A model generated the notes under the pieces. That model was given only the letters and a program-made list of their open reading frames with translations, was not told where the DNA came from and made no database searches. From positions 1 through 39,362 of the forward strand of contig DASZVY010000010.1 of the NCBI GenBank assembly GCA_035546855.1: DNA of 39,362 nucleotides, in the 5' to 3' direction. A program made the position numbers and the translations under genes. How positions within the stretch are numbered: the stretch's first letter is position 1; each line of letters opens with the position of its first letter. The stretch comes from Nitrobacter sp035546855. GTDB taxonomy: Bacteria; Pseudomonadota; Alphaproteobacteria; Rhizobiales; Xanthobacteraceae. This document shows, piece after piece, positions 15,194-24,385 of the stretch.

Positions 15194-17782
15194 ATGACAT
15201 TGAGCGGTTCGACATCCGATCCATCCAGAGGGGCTGGCAGACCAGCGGAGACATCGGGTCTCCAACTGATGCAGGCCTTGAAGCGGGCACGATGGGCCAT
15301 CGCGTGGGAACGCGGCTGGCCGCATCTTGCCCGGCTGCTCTGTGTTGCCGGCCTGTTCCTCGTGATGTCCTGGATCGGCCTTTGGCTCGTGGCGCCGGTG
15401 TGGGCGCGCATGGCTGGCGTCGGCGTTTTCGTGGCGCTGGGGCTCGCCGCCCTGGTTCCCGCCGTCAGGTTCCACTGGCCCACCCGCGAGGAAGGCTTGG
15501 CGCGGCTCGATCGTGCCACCGGCCGCGGCCACCGCCCGGCCACCGCGCTGACCGATACTGTGTCGACCCAGGATCCGGTCGCGCTGGCGCTGTGGCAGGA
15601 ACAGCGTACGCGCACGCTGGCGTCACTGACGGGATTTCGTGCAGGATTGCCGTCCCCGCGGCTGGCCGTTCATGACCGCTGGGCGTTGCGCGCGCTGGTC
15701 ATCGTCGCAATGGTCGCGACCTACATCGCCGCAGGCGATGAGCGCACTGAGCGCATCGCCGCGGCGTTCGACTGGAACGGCATGCTTGCGCAACCCAACG
15801 TCCGCGTCGACGCGTGGGTGTCGCCGCCAAAATACACCGGCAGGCCGCCGATCATCTTGTCCGCCGCGAACAAGGAGGCCGCGTCGGATGGCGCGCTTTC
15901 CGTACCGGCGGGCAGTACGCTGATCGTGCGGTCGAGCGGCGGCAATCTTGACGTTGTCACCGGCGGGGCTCTCACGGAAATTGCCGCCACGGAGCAGGCG
16001 CCTCAGGGCACGAGCGAGCGTCATTTCACCATCGCGGGCGACGGCACGGCCCATGTCCGCGCGCCGGCCGGGCAGGCGCCCTGGACGTTCACCGCGGTTG
16101 CCGATCGCGCACCGACGATCGCGCTTGCAAAGGAACCCGAGCGTCAGGCTCGCGGCTCGCTGCAACTGTCCTACAAGATGGAGGACGATTACGGCATCAC
16201 CGAAGCGCATGCGATTTTCGCCACCCGCTCCGGCGGCGTCGACAGGGCCGGTGCGACCGACGCAGACGAGGCCGCCGCGCCGCCACGTCCCTTGTTCGAT
16301 GCGCCGCAGTTCGCGCTGGTGCTGCCGAATGCGCACACGCGCAACGGCGTCGGCCAGATGGTCAAGGATTTGAGCGCGGATCCCTATGCCGGGGCGGACG
16401 TGACGCTGACGCTGACCGCGCGCGACGAGGCCGGCAACGAGGGTCATAGCGAGCCGTTCGACATGCGCCTGCCGGAGCGCGTCTTCACCAAGCCGCTGGC
16501 GCGTGCGCTCATCGAGCAGCGCCGCATCCTGGCGCTCGACGCCAATCAGTCCAGGCAGGTCCATACCGCGCTCGACGCGCTGATGATCGCGCCCGAAGCC
16601 TTCACGCCGGAAACAGGTCAGTATCTCGGTCTCTACAACGTCACGAAGCAGCTTGAGGAGGCGCGCACCGATGCGCAGTTGCGCGAGGTCGTGGCGAGCC
16701 TGTGGGCGCTTGCCGTCACCATCGAGGACGGCAACATGACCGACGTCGACAAGGCGCTGCGCGCGGCGCAGGACGCCCTGAAGGATGCCCTGGAGCGCGG
16801 CGCGAGCGATCAGGAGATCAAGAAGCTCACCGAAAATCTGCGCGCGGCGCTGGACAAATACCTGCGTCAGCTCGCCGAGCAGATGCGCAACAATCCTCAG
16901 CAGTTGGCCCGGCCGCTCGACCGCAACACCCGCGTCATGCGCCAGCAGGATCTCGACAACATGCTGGATCGCATGGAGCGGCTGTCGCGCTCCGGCGACA
17001 AGGATGCGGCGAAGCAACTGCTCGATCAATTGCAGCAGATGCTCGAGAATCTGCAGATGGCGCAGCCGGGTCAGGGCCAGGATGGCGACATGCAGCAGTC
17101 GCTGAACGAACTCGGCGACATCATCCGCAAGCAGCAGCAACTGCGCGACCGGACCTTCAAGCAAGGGCAGGATGCGCGGCGCGAGCGCCGGCACGGCAAA
17201 AGTCCGGATGACCAGGATGCAATGAACAACCTGCAGCAGGATCAGCAGGCGCTGCAGGACCGGCTGAAGAAATTGCAGGACGACCTTGCCAAGCGTGGGT
17301 TCGGCCCGGGGCAGCGAGGCGAGCAGGGCCAGCAGCCGCAACAGGGACAGGGTCAGCAGGGAGAGCAGGGCGATGATCAGGACGGCCTCGATCAGGCCGG
17401 CACCGCGATGGGCGACGCCAACGGGAAGCTCGGCGACGGCAATACCCAGGGGGCGGTGGATTCCCAGGGCAATGCGCTCGAAGCCCTGCGCAAGGGCGCC
17501 AAGAGCCTGGCCGAGGCCATGCAGCCCGGCGACGGGGATGGCACGGGCGACGGTCCTGGAAACCGGGCCGGACGTCAGCAGAGCGGCGGAAACGAGAGCG
17601 ATCCACTCGGGCGGCCTCTCCACGGCCGCGAACTCGGCGACGATCAGACGGTGAAGATTCCCGGCGAGATCGATGTCCAGCGTGTCCGCCGGATTCTGGA
17701 GGAATTGCGGCGCCGGCTCGCTGATCCGAACCGCCCGCAGATCGAACTCGATTACCTCGAGCGGCTGCTCAAGGACTACTGA
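15194..17782 (+). CDS. TIGR02302/DUF4175 family large membrane protein
   Basis: 862 residues from the ATG at 15194. I prefer this start because earlier in-frame starts (15125, 15146) fall inside palindromic element C and because the family usually has about 30 residues before R-A-R-x-A-I. Two N-terminal membrane helices (about 45-95) and a third near 165-182 precede a large region: a periplasmic-looking beta part with WVSPPKYTGRPPI, then a long helical Gln-rich part with LRQLAEQMRNNPQQLARP and many Q/G repeats (about 690-790). The C-terminus VKIPGEIDVQRVRRILEELRRRL is conserved in this family. Function is unknown. Coiled-coil and low-complexity segments suggest a structural or envelope role. 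It overlaps the response regulator gene by 7 bases, tail to tail. Confidence 0.88.
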   Translation: MTLSGSTSDPSRGAGRPAETSGLQLMQALKRARWAIAWERGWPHLARLLCVAGLFLVMSWIGLWLVAPVWARMAGVGVFVALGLAALVPAVRFHWPTREEGLARLDRATGRGHRPATALTDTVSTQDPVALALWQEQRTRTLASLTGFRAGLPSPRLAVHDRWALRALVIVAMVATYIAAGDERTERIAAAFDWNGMLAQPNVRVDAWVSPPKYTGRPPIILSAANKEAASDGALSVPAGSTLIVRSSGGNLDVVTGGALTEIAATEQAPQGTSERHFTIAGDGTAHVRAPAGQAPWTFTAVADRAPTIALAKEPERQARGSLQLSYKMEDDYGITEAHAIFATRSGGVDRAGATDADEAAAPPRPLFDAPQFALVLPNAHTRNGVGQMVKDLSADPYAGADVTLTLTARDEAGNEGHSEPFDMRLPERVFTKPLARALIEQRRILALDANQSRQVHTALDALMIAPEAFTPETGQYLGLYNVTKQLEEARTDAQLREVVASLWALAVTIEDGNMTDVDKALRAAQDALKDALERGASDQEIKKLTENLRAALDKYLRQLAEQMRNNPQQLARPLDRNTRVMRQQDLDNMLDRMERLSRSGDKDAAKQLLDQLQQMLENLQMAQPGQGQDGDMQQSLNELGDIIRKQQQLRDRTFKQGQDARRERRHGKSPDDQDAMNNLQQDQQALQDRLKKLQDDLAKRGFGPGQRGEQGQQPQQGQGQQGEQGDDQDGLDQAGTAMGDANGKLGDGNTQGAVDSQGNALEALRKGAKSLAEAMQPGDGDGTGDGPGNRAGRQQSGGNESDPLGRPLHGRELGDDQTVKIPGEIDVQRVRRILEELRRRLADPNRPQIELDYLERLLKDY

Positions 17783-18153
17783 GTTCTGCGCGACGCCAGC
17801 GCGTCGGCCACGGCGATGCGGATGTCGGCCACCGAGAACGGCTTGGTGACGACGTCGTGAACGATGGCGTTGAGACCCGACGCGCGTTCGCGCTGGTCGG
17901 CGAAGCCGGTCATCAGCAAGATCGTCAGGTCGGGAAAATCCCGGGCCGCGGCCAGCGCCAGCGCGATGCCGTCCATGATCGGCATCTTGATGTCGGTGAG
18001 GAGCAGGTCGAAGGCAGCTTCCGTCGCGGTGAGGATGTCAAGCGCCTCGGCGCCGTCCTGCGCGGTGACGATGTCATGGCCGTCCATGGCGATGGCGCGC
18101 GCCACGAGCGATCGCATCGACTCCTCGTCGTCGGCAATCAGAACCCGCGACAC
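17776..18153 (-). CDS. CpdR-like single-domain response regulator
   Basis: 125 residues from a GTG at 18153 with CGGAG eight bases upstream. A lone receiver domain: acidic pocket Asp8-Asp9, phospho-acceptor Asp54 in LLLTDIKMP, switch residue T82 in LLMTGFAD, and conserved Lys104 in VVTKPFS. There is no output domain. In Caulobacter a similar lone receiver, CpdR, directs ClpXP proteolysis of CtrA; annotation as CpdR-like rests on the lone-receiver plan and the LLLTDI-MP-MDG pattern and is tentative. The start lies 2 bases after the stop of the zinc-ribbon protein gene, so the two are one operon. The 3' end overlaps the DUF4175 gene. Confidence 0.85.
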   Translation of the reverse strand: MSRVLIADDEESMRSLVARAIAMDGHDIVTAQDGAEALDILTATEAAFDLLLTDIKMPIMDGIALALAAARDFPDLTILLMTGFADQRERASGLNAIVHDVVTKPFSVADIRIAVADALASRRTQ

Positions 18154-18155
18154 GG

Positions 18156-18998
18156 TCAGGCTCCGCTTCCGGTGACGACGTCGTGGCGATTGAAGAAACG
18201 CACATCGACGCTGCGACCCTCGGCCGGGGGGGAGGCGAGGCGGGATCGGAACCAGGCCTTTTCGCCGGGCTTGAGAACCGGCTGTTCCAGCACGGCATTC
18301 CAGGCATAGATCTCTGAATTCGCGGCATCGCGGACGCTGAACCGCAGCCGCGGTAATTCGACAGGCTTCCGGCCCTGCGTAACGATCGTGCCTTCGATCA
18401 CGAGCACCGGTTTCCCGTCGACCGTTTCGGTCGAGAGTTTGACGTCCTTGAATGCCAAGCCGCGCAAATTCACATCGAGCCCGACCAATTGATAGAAGGT
18501 GGCGGTCTGAGGCAGCCATCTTACCACATCGACGCGCCAGAAGATCAGAGCAACCACCAGAGCGGCCATGACGCTGGTGACGGCAGTGAGGTTGATCGAC
18601 GGCCTTGGAAGCTGGAGGGACAAGGATGGCAGCTTGAACAGTCTGCGCAGGCGGAGCGGACGCGCAGACGGTGTCGGCGCGGGATCCTCGGCTATGTCGT
18701 CATGGCGGGCGGCCGACGGCCAATCGCCGGGTTCGGCTGTTTCCGGCATCTCGCTTGCAAGCGGCGGACTTTCCACCGAGGGCGTCTCATCTCGCTCTGG
18801 CGGCGCAGCCGTGTTCCAGGCCGGCGCGTCCTCGGCATCGGCCATGGCAGGTATCCGCGCTGCCATGACCGCGGTATCTTCCGGCGCCGCCAGCCAGGTT
18901 TCCTTGCAGCGCGCGCAGCGCACGGTGCGGCCCGTCGTGCCGAAGCTCGCCGGATTGACCGCGTAGGATGTATTGCAGTGAGGACAAACGATATGCAT
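18156..18998 (-). CDS. MJ0042-type zinc-ribbon membrane protein
   Basis: 280 residues. The ATG at 18998 is chosen because the family begins directly with the zinc ribbon MHIVCPHCNTSY. Four cysteines, C5-x2-C8 and C28-x2-C31, form the MJ0042 finger. A Pro/Ala/Glu-rich linker (about 40-125) leads to one membrane helix (about 146-168) and then a C-terminal extracytoplasmic-looking beta domain (FKDVKLSTETVDGKPVLVIEGTI, LEQPVLKPGEKAWFRSRL) resembling DUF3426. The N-terminal finger would be cytosolic and the tail periplasmic. It is in an operon with the response regulator and divergent from ftsE. Function is unknown; a link between envelope state and the regulator is only inferred from the pairing. 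Confidence 0.88.
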   Translation of the reverse strand: MHIVCPHCNTSYAVNPASFGTTGRTVRCARCKETWLAAPEDTAVMAARIPAMADAEDAPAWNTAAPPERDETPSVESPPLASEMPETAEPGDWPSAARHDDIAEDPAPTPSARPLRLRRLFKLPSLSLQLPRPSINLTAVTSVMAALVVALIFWRVDVVRWLPQTATFYQLVGLDVNLRGLAFKDVKLSTETVDGKPVLVIEGTIVTQGRKPVELPRLRFSVRDAANSEIYAWNAVLEQPVLKPGEKAWFRSRLASPPAEGRSVDVRFFNRHDVVTGSGA

Positions 18999-19168
18999 GG
19001 AACGATTCGCCGAATGACCGTGCCCGAACCCTACCTGCCGTCCGTTAACGAATCGGAAACCATAACCGACGCACAACGGACGCGAGGTGCGCTGGGCCAT
19101 GGAACCAAGAGGTTCCCGGTCGTGCGCCTTGAGAGTCCCGTCCTGCATTGCATCGAACGGAGCTAGCA

Positions 19169-19828
19169 TTGGTCCGGTTCGAAAACGTCGGTCTGCGCTA
19201 CGGGCTTGGCCCGGAAATTCTGCGCGACCTCAGTTTTCAGATCCCGGCTCATTCCTTCCAGTTTCTCACCGGGCCTTCCGGCGCGGGCAAGACCTCGCTG
19301 CTGAGACTCCTGTTTTTGTCGCTGCGGCCCACGCGCGGGCTTGTCAACCTGTTCGGTCAGGATGTCTCGCTGCTCGGCAAGGACGAGGTCGCCGGCCTGC
19401 GAAAGCGGATCGGAATCGTGCTGCAGGATTTCCGCCTGCTGGATCACATGACCACCTACGAGAACGTGGCGCTGCCGTTTCGCGTGATGGGCCGCGACGA
19501 GTCGAGTTATCGCCGCGAGGTGATCGATCTTTTGAAGTGGGTCGGTCTCGGCGAGCGCATGGATGCGCTGCCGCCGATTCTGTCGGGCGGGGAGAAGCAG
19601 CGCGCCGCCATCGCGCGCGCGGTGATCTCGCGTCCGCACCTGCTGCTCGCCGACGAGCCGACGGGCAACGTCGATCCGACGCTCGGCCGGCGCCTGCTGC
19701 GGCTCTTCATCGAACTCAACAAGTCCGGAACGGCGGTTATCATCGCGACCCATGACATCACCTTGATGGATCAGTACGACGCGAGGCGGCTGGTGCTGCA
19801 TCAGGGACGGCTGCATGTCTATGAATGA
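19169..19828 (+). CDS. ftsE: Cell division ATP-binding protein FtsE
   Basis: 219 residues from a TTG at 19169 with CGGAG seven bases upstream; another in-frame TTG is at 19148. ATPase of the FtsEX complex, which activates peptidoglycan hydrolases at the division septum. Seen: VRFENVGLRYG start, Walker A GPSGAGKTS (about 37-45), Q-loop VLQDFRLLDHMT (about 89-100), ABC signature LSGGEKQR (about 138-145), Walker B LLLADEPTGN, and H-loop IATHD. The gene is divergent from the zinc-ribbon protein gene. ftsX overlaps its end by 14 bases, indicating translational coupling. Confidence 0.96.
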   Translation: MVRFENVGLRYGLGPEILRDLSFQIPAHSFQFLTGPSGAGKTSLLRLLFLSLRPTRGLVNLFGQDVSLLGKDEVAGLRKRIGIVLQDFRLLDHMTTYENVALPFRVMGRDESSYRREVIDLLKWVGLGERMDALPPILSGGEKQRAAIARAVISRPHLLLADEPTGNVDPTLGRRLLRLFIELNKSGTAVIIATHDITLMDQYDARRLVLHQGRLHVYE

Positions 19829-20792
19829 GGCGAAGGAGCGGCATGGCGTCCTGATGGATCTCGGGCAGGAGCGCCCGCAGGTCCCGGTCCGCGCGCGCAA
19901 CATGTCGCCGATCGTGCCGCGCGCCTCGATCTCCGGCCGGGCGCTGGTGGCCGTGGTGGCCATCATGACGTTCCTGGCATCGATGACGACGGGGGTGGTC
20001 TTCCTCGTCAGCGCGTCGGCCGCGGAATGGCAGTCCGACGTGGCGAGCGAAATCACCATTCAGGTGCGCCCGGTTACGGGCCGCGATCTCGACCGTGACG
20101 TGGCATCGGTCGTTCAGGTCATGCGCGCGCAGCCGGGCATCGTCGATGTCAGGCCTTATACGAAGGAGGAATCCGGCAAGCTGCTTGAGCCGTGGCTCGG
20201 CACCGGCCTGTCGCTCGATGAACTTCCGATCCCGCGCGTCATCGTGGCGCGGGTGTCGCCGGGGACGGCGCTCGACCTTGCCGACCTGCGCCGCCGCGCC
20301 GTCGCGGTCGCGCCCTCGACCAGCGTGGACGATCATCGGGCGTGGATCGACCGGATGCGCTCGATGACCGGCGCCACCGTATTTGCCGGCATAGGCATTC
20401 TGGTGCTTGTCATCGTCGCGACGATCATTTCGGTCTCATTTGCGACGCGTGGCGCGATGGCGGCGAACCGTCCGATCGTCGAGGTGCTTCATTTCGTCGG
20501 CGCGGGCGACCGTTACATCGCCAACCGCTTCCTCAGACACTTTCTCCGCCTCGGTTTTGAGGGCGGCGCGATCGGCTGCGTCGCGGCGATGCTGGTGTTC
20601 GGATTTTCCGAATCGATCGCCAACTGGTTTTCCGGCACTCCCGTCGGCGACCAATTTGCCGCGCTTCTCGGCACATTTTCGTTACGGCCGGTCGGCTATC
20701 TTGCACTGGTGCTGCAGACGGTGGTTATCGCGGCGATCACGGCTTGGGCCTCGCGCCGGACCTTGTTTGCGACGCTGGACGATATCGATTGA
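19815..20792 (+). CDS. ftsX: Cell division protein FtsX
   Basis: 325 residues; starts at 19815 (ATG) inside ftsE, with a second ATG at 19821. Membrane partner of FtsE. An N-terminal cytosolic tail (about 1-40) is followed by TM1 (about 43-66), a large periplasmic loop (about 70-190) that in this family contacts septal peptidoglycan hydrolase activators, then three TM helices (about 195-218, 240-262 and 290-312). RSMTGATVFAGIGILVLV and the short cytosolic loop FATRGAMAANRPIVEVLHFVGA are typical of the FtsX/MacB permease core. Length fits the alphaproteobacterial members. Confidence 0.94.
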   Translation: MSMNEAKERHGVLMDLGQERPQVPVRARNMSPIVPRASISGRALVAVVAIMTFLASMTTGVVFLVSASAAEWQSDVASEITIQVRPVTGRDLDRDVASVVQVMRAQPGIVDVRPYTKEESGKLLEPWLGTGLSLDELPIPRVIVARVSPGTALDLADLRRRAVAVAPSTSVDDHRAWIDRMRSMTGATVFAGIGILVLVIVATIISVSFATRGAMAANRPIVEVLHFVGAGDRYIANRFLRHFLRLGFEGGAIGCVAAMLVFGFSESIANWFSGTPVGDQFAALLGTFSLRPVGYLALVLQTVVIAAITAWASRRTLFATLDDID

Positions 20793-20883
20793 CCGGAGGC
20801 CGGCCCTTCGGACTCCACTTCGCCTCAAAACGCATTAAAATCGCGCAAACCGGACCCGTTCGGCCGCCGATCTGACCGATGTC

Positions 20884-21612
20884 ATGAGTGAGCAAACCAA
20901 TCCGAATCCGACCCAGGCGACGCGCCCGACAGCCGCGCGGCGAGGGTGGCTGCGTGCGGCGCTCGTATCGGCCATAGCCGTCGTTTTCGTTGGTTCGGCC
21001 GTGGGCTTTGTCGGATTCCTGTCGCAATTGCGCGGGGCCGAAACCAAGCCGGCCAGCAACGCGGATGGCATCGTCGTGTTGACGGGCGGGTCGTCACGCG
21101 TCTCCGATGCGATCGAGCTGCTCGCGGACGGATACGGCAAGCGGCTGCTGATATCGGGCGTTCATCCGACCAACAGCGTCAGCGACATCTCGCGTTCGCT
21201 GCCCGACAATCGGCAATGGCTGAAGTGCTGCGTCGATCTCGATCATTCCGCCGTCAATACCCACAGCAACGCCATCGGCACCCGCCGCTGGGTTGACGAA
21301 CGGGGCTTCCGCTCCCTGATCGTGGTGACGTCGAATTACCACATGCCGCGCGCGCTGGTGGAAATGTCGCATGCGATGCCGGACGTCGCGCTGATTCCGT
21401 TCTCGGTCGTCGGCGATAAATGGCGCGAGGAGCCATGGTGGACGAGTAGCGCCACATTCCGTCTGCTGCTATCGGAATACGTCAAATATCTCGCCGCGGA
21501 GGCGCGGGTGCGGTTGGATGCGGCCGGTCTCGATCTTGCCTCGGAATTGGGAGAGCCGCCGGCGGGGGCGACTGCGTCGCGCACGACGTCGACCACGGCC
21601 CAGGCCCGCTAG
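20884..21612 (+). CDS. YdcF/DUF218 family protein
   Basis: 242 residues, ATG at 20884. One N-terminal membrane helix (about 24-47) anchors a periplasmic DUF218 domain: GIVVLTGGSSRVSDAIELLADGYGKRLLISG (about 62-92), NTHSNA (about 125-130), and SLIVVTSNYHMPRALVEM (about 144-161). Members include E. coli SanA and YdcF, linked to envelope permeability and nucleotide binding; the precise reaction is not known. It lies 91 bases after ftsX and 33 bases before plsC, all on one strand, so it may share their transcript. The C-terminal tail after residue 220 is Ala/Thr-rich and probably disordered. Confidence 0.9.
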   Translation: MSEQTNPNPTQATRPTAARRGWLRAALVSAIAVVFVGSAVGFVGFLSQLRGAETKPASNADGIVVLTGGSSRVSDAIELLADGYGKRLLISGVHPTNSVSDISRSLPDNRQWLKCCVDLDHSAVNTHSNAIGTRRWVDERGFRSLIVVTSNYHMPRALVEMSHAMPDVALIPFSVVGDKWREEPWWTSSATFRLLLSEYVKYLAAEARVRLDAAGLDLASELGEPPAGATASRTTSTTAQAR

Positions 21613-21645
21613 CCGCCGTTCCGCAAAGGTTGGAGCGGATCACAG

Positions 21646-22434
21646 ATGATCGGATTTCCGATGGTTTCGATTTTTCTGCGCTCGTTGCTCTTCAACGTCC
21701 TGTTCTATCTGACGCTGGTGATCTGGCTCATCGCGGCGTTGCCCACGTTCCTGATGCCGCCTGCGGCAATCCTCGGCGTGGCGAAGCTCTGGGGCCGCTG
21801 GAACGTCTGGCTGATGCGCGTCGTCTGCGGCACCCGGGTGCAATATCTCGGCGTCGAGAGGGTCCCGAAAGGGCCGTTGATCGTCGCATCGAAGCACCAG
21901 TCGATGTGGGAAACGTTCGCGCTGCTGCGCTTCATTGACCGGCCGATTTTCATTCTCAAGCGTGAGTTGAACTGGATTCCGTTCTTCGGGTGGTACCTGA
22001 TGAAGGCGGGGATGCTCGGAATCGACCGCAAGGCCGGTGCGCGTGCGCTCAAGATGATGGCGCGGATGACGCGGGAGCAGGTTCGCCGCGGCCGACAGCT
22101 CGTTATTTTCCCGGAAGGAACGCGGCGGCCGGTCGGTGCACCGCCAGCCTACAAGAGCGGCGTCGCGCTGATCTACGCAGAAGCAGATGTCCCATGCATT
22201 CCCGTCGCGCTCAATTCCGGCCTGTGCTGGCCGCGCCGCACCTTTCTGCGCTATCCCGGAACGATCACGGTGGAGTTCCTCGATCCGTTGCCGCCTGGCT
22301 TGAAGCGCGATGAGTTCATGATGCGTCTTGAAACCTCGATCGAAGGCGCGACCGCTCGTCTGGCGGAGGCCGGGCGGCGCGAGCAGGCGCAACTGTTCGG
22401 CCGCGTGCCGGACGCGCCGGCGATGGACGGTTAA
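21646..22434 (+). CDS. plsC: 1-acyl-sn-glycerol-3-phosphate acyltransferase
   Basis: 262 residues, ATG at 21646 with GGAG upstream. Adds the second acyl chain to lysophosphatidic acid to make phosphatidic acid in the inner membrane. Two hydrophobic N-terminal stretches (about 8-45) are followed by the acyltransferase motif ASKHQSMWE (about 84-92; the usual H-x4-D is here H-x4-E), motif II around GMLGIDRK (about 124-131), FPEGTRRP (about 156-163), and the PCIPVALNSG segment (about 183-192). The H-x4-E variant occurs in other alphaproteobacterial PlsC sequences. The 3' end overlaps the convergent chaC gene by 4 bases. Confidence 0.93.
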   Translation: MIGFPMVSIFLRSLLFNVLFYLTLVIWLIAALPTFLMPPAAILGVAKLWGRWNVWLMRVVCGTRVQYLGVERVPKGPLIVASKHQSMWETFALLRFIDRPIFILKRELNWIPFFGWYLMKAGMLGIDRKAGARALKMMARMTREQVRRGRQLVIFPEGTRRPVGAPPAYKSGVALIYAEADVPCIPVALNSGLCWPRRTFLRYPGTITVEFLDPLPPGLKRDEFMMRLETSIEGATARLAEAGRREQAQLFGRVPDAPAMDG

Positions 22435-23015
22435 GCGCGCACCGGTGCGTCGTGCAGCAGGAGCGCGAGTTCATGAAGCCGCGAGTCGCGAAAGCCCTGC
22501 GCTTCGATCGACGTGACAGTGGACAGCACATAATCGCGATTGTTGCCCGAGCGGCCGTGACCCTGCCGCACATAACGCACCTGCTCCGCGAGCGAGAGGC
22601 GGCCGGCATACTGGACGTGCCCGCGATCGACCACATAGGCGAGCGCGCTGACCCGCTCGCGGGGTTCGTTCTCGAGCCAGACCGAGCGCATCACCTCGCG
22701 ATAGACGTGGGTGGTCTGCTCGCGTGAGCGCAGGTAGGCGATGGTTGCTTCGCGATCGCGTGCCGCGACCCGGAAGGCGATCCCCCGGCAGGCGCCGCCG
22801 CGGTCGAGCCCGAGCACCAGTCCGGGCTTTTCCGGCGTTCCCCGATGATCGAAGGAATAGACGCACAGCGCACGATGCTCGCCGATCAGCCGCGCCGGGA
22901 CCTGCTCGATGAAAGCGAATCCGGGCCTCCACATCAGCGAGCCGTAGCCGAAGACCCAAAGATCGCCGTCCGATTCATCGATGGCAACGAGGTCGGACAT
23001 GGACGGCATGGTCAT
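22431..23015 (-). CDS. chaC: ChaC-like gamma-glutamylcyclotransferase
   Basis: 194 residues, ATG at 23015. ChaC enzymes cleave glutathione into 5-oxoproline and Cys-Gly. The signature loop VFGYGSLMWRPGF (about 21-33) binds the gamma-glutamyl group. The central R-G-T-P-E-K-P-G-L-V-L-G-L-D-R-G-G-A-C-R-G segment and the R-E-x-x-T/S-x-V-Y-R-E-V region follow, and SGNNRDYVLSTV near the C-terminus is typical of ChaC. Cytosolic. Convergent with plsC. An internal ATG (residue 6, 23000) may be the true start, since the first residues M-T-M-P-S are not conserved. Confidence 0.92.
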   Translation of the reverse strand: MTMPSMSDLVAIDESDGDLWVFGYGSLMWRPGFAFIEQVPARLIGEHRALCVYSFDHRGTPEKPGLVLGLDRGGACRGIAFRVAARDREATIAYLRSREQTTHVYREVMRSVWLENEPRERVSALAYVVDRGHVQYAGRLSLAEQVRYVRQGHGRSGNNRDYVLSTVTSIEAQGFRDSRLHELALLLHDAPVRA

Positions 23016-23182
23016 TGGGCTGGCGTCAAACGAGTTATCGGGCTGTCGGCGCGAGAACGCCTCTAGCAGACCCGCCGAACGATGCGAAGCGGTTTCCTTC
23101 GCTCTTGGAGCGAATGACCGGATGCGCTATTTGCAGCGACCGTGATCGCTGATTTGACAAAATTCGCGGCTTTAGGTCCGAC

Positions 23183-24379
23183 ATGACTGACACCGCCGTT
23201 GTTCCGCGCCGCCGCCGTCTCTGGCCGGTCTTCGTCATGCCGGGGCTGGTCGTTCTGCTTGCCGCCGCCTGGAGCGCGTTCTGGTTCTATGCCGCCTCGC
23301 AGGTCGATCGGACCGTGGATGCCTGGCGTTCACGCGAGGCCGCCTCGGGCCGGATCTACAACTGCGCGAAGCGGTCCGTCGCCGGCTATCCGTTCCGGCT
23401 CGAGGTTCATTGCACCGATGCAACGGTCGCGCTGGTCGCGCAGACCGCGGGTCAGGCCGCGGCGCAAACGCCGCCGGTGACTGCGCGGCTTGGCGATATC
23501 CTGGTGGTGGCGCAGGTCTATGATCCCAGGCTTTTGATCGCCGAGTTTACCTCGCCGGCCACGCTGTCGGAACATGGCCAGCCGGTCATGAGCATCAATT
23601 GGACGACGGCGCGGAGCAGCATCGTCGGCTTGCCGGGCGTTCCGCAGCGCGCCGACCTCGTGTTCGACAACCCCGCCATCGATCGGATCGGCGCGTCGTC
23701 GCAGGCGCCGCTGGCGCAGGCGAAGCACGTCGAATTGCATGGTCGCATCGCTGCGGACTCCACCCCCGACCATCCTGTCATCGAGGCCGTATCCGAATTG
23801 ACCGGCGCCAGCATTCAGGAGGTCCATCCGCTGCTGACGGCGCCGTTCGACGCCAACGTCCACGCCTTCGTGCGCGGCTTGAAGGATTTTACCCCGAAGC
23901 CATGGCCTGAGCGGTTTCGCGAGCTGCAGGCTGCGGGCGGCCGGGTCGAGATCAAGGATTCCCGTATCCAGCAGGGCGACCTCGTCGCGATCGCGGCCGG
24001 TTCGCTTGGCCTCACCGCGGACGGACACCTGAACGGCGAGTTGCAGATGACAGTCGCGGGATTCGACAAGGTGATCCCGGCGCTTGGGCTCGACAAGATG
24101 CTGGAGCAGGGCGTGCCGCAATCGACACTCGACAATGTCGCACCCGGCGTGAAAACGGACGACCTGAACAGGCTGTTCGGCGCGCTCGACCGCGCGATTC
24201 CCGGCCTCGGTCAGGTTGTGCGGCAGAATGCCAATGCCGGCATCGCGGCCGGTATCAATGCGCTCGGTCAGGAAGCGACGCTTGAGGGCAAGAAAGCGCG
24301 CGCGTTCCCACTGCGCTTCGTCGACGGCGCGGTGTTCGTCGGACCGCTGAAGGTGGCGCAAACGCCGCCGCTGTTTTGA
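23183..24379 (+). CDS. DUF2125 family protein, exported or membrane-anchored
   Basis: 398 residues, ATG at 23183. An N-terminal basic segment (R-R-R-R-L) and one hydrophobic helix (about 15-38) anchor or export the protein. The following VDRTVDAWRSREAASGRIYNC and the KRSVAGYPFRLEVHCTD segment (about 65-81), with a likely Cys pair, are hallmarks of DUF2125. The remainder is predicted beta-rich, with DSRIQQGDLVAIAAGSLGLTADGHLNGEL (about 255-283) recalling AsmA-like lipid-transport proteins. Function is unknown; an envelope role is inferred. Convergent with tyrC across a short palindrome. Confidence 0.88.
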   Translation: MTDTAVVPRRRRLWPVFVMPGLVVLLAAAWSAFWFYAASQVDRTVDAWRSREAASGRIYNCAKRSVAGYPFRLEVHCTDATVALVAQTAGQAAAQTPPVTARLGDILVVAQVYDPRLLIAEFTSPATLSEHGQPVMSINWTTARSSIVGLPGVPQRADLVFDNPAIDRIGASSQAPLAQAKHVELHGRIAADSTPDHPVIEAVSELTGASIQEVHPLLTAPFDANVHAFVRGLKDFTPKPWPERFRELQAAGGRVEIKDSRIQQGDLVAIAAGSLGLTADGHLNGELQMTVAGFDKVIPALGLDKMLEQGVPQSTLDNVAPGVKTDDLNRLFGALDRAIPGLGQVVRQNANAGIAAGINALGQEATLEGKKARAFPLRFVDGAVFVGPLKVAQTPPLF

Positions 24380-24385
24380 AGATGG

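Noticed and set aside
15623..17623. A 666-codon minus-strand frame across the DUF4175 gene
   Set aside because: Antisense shadow of a repetitive, Gln-rich coding region; no recognisable domain.
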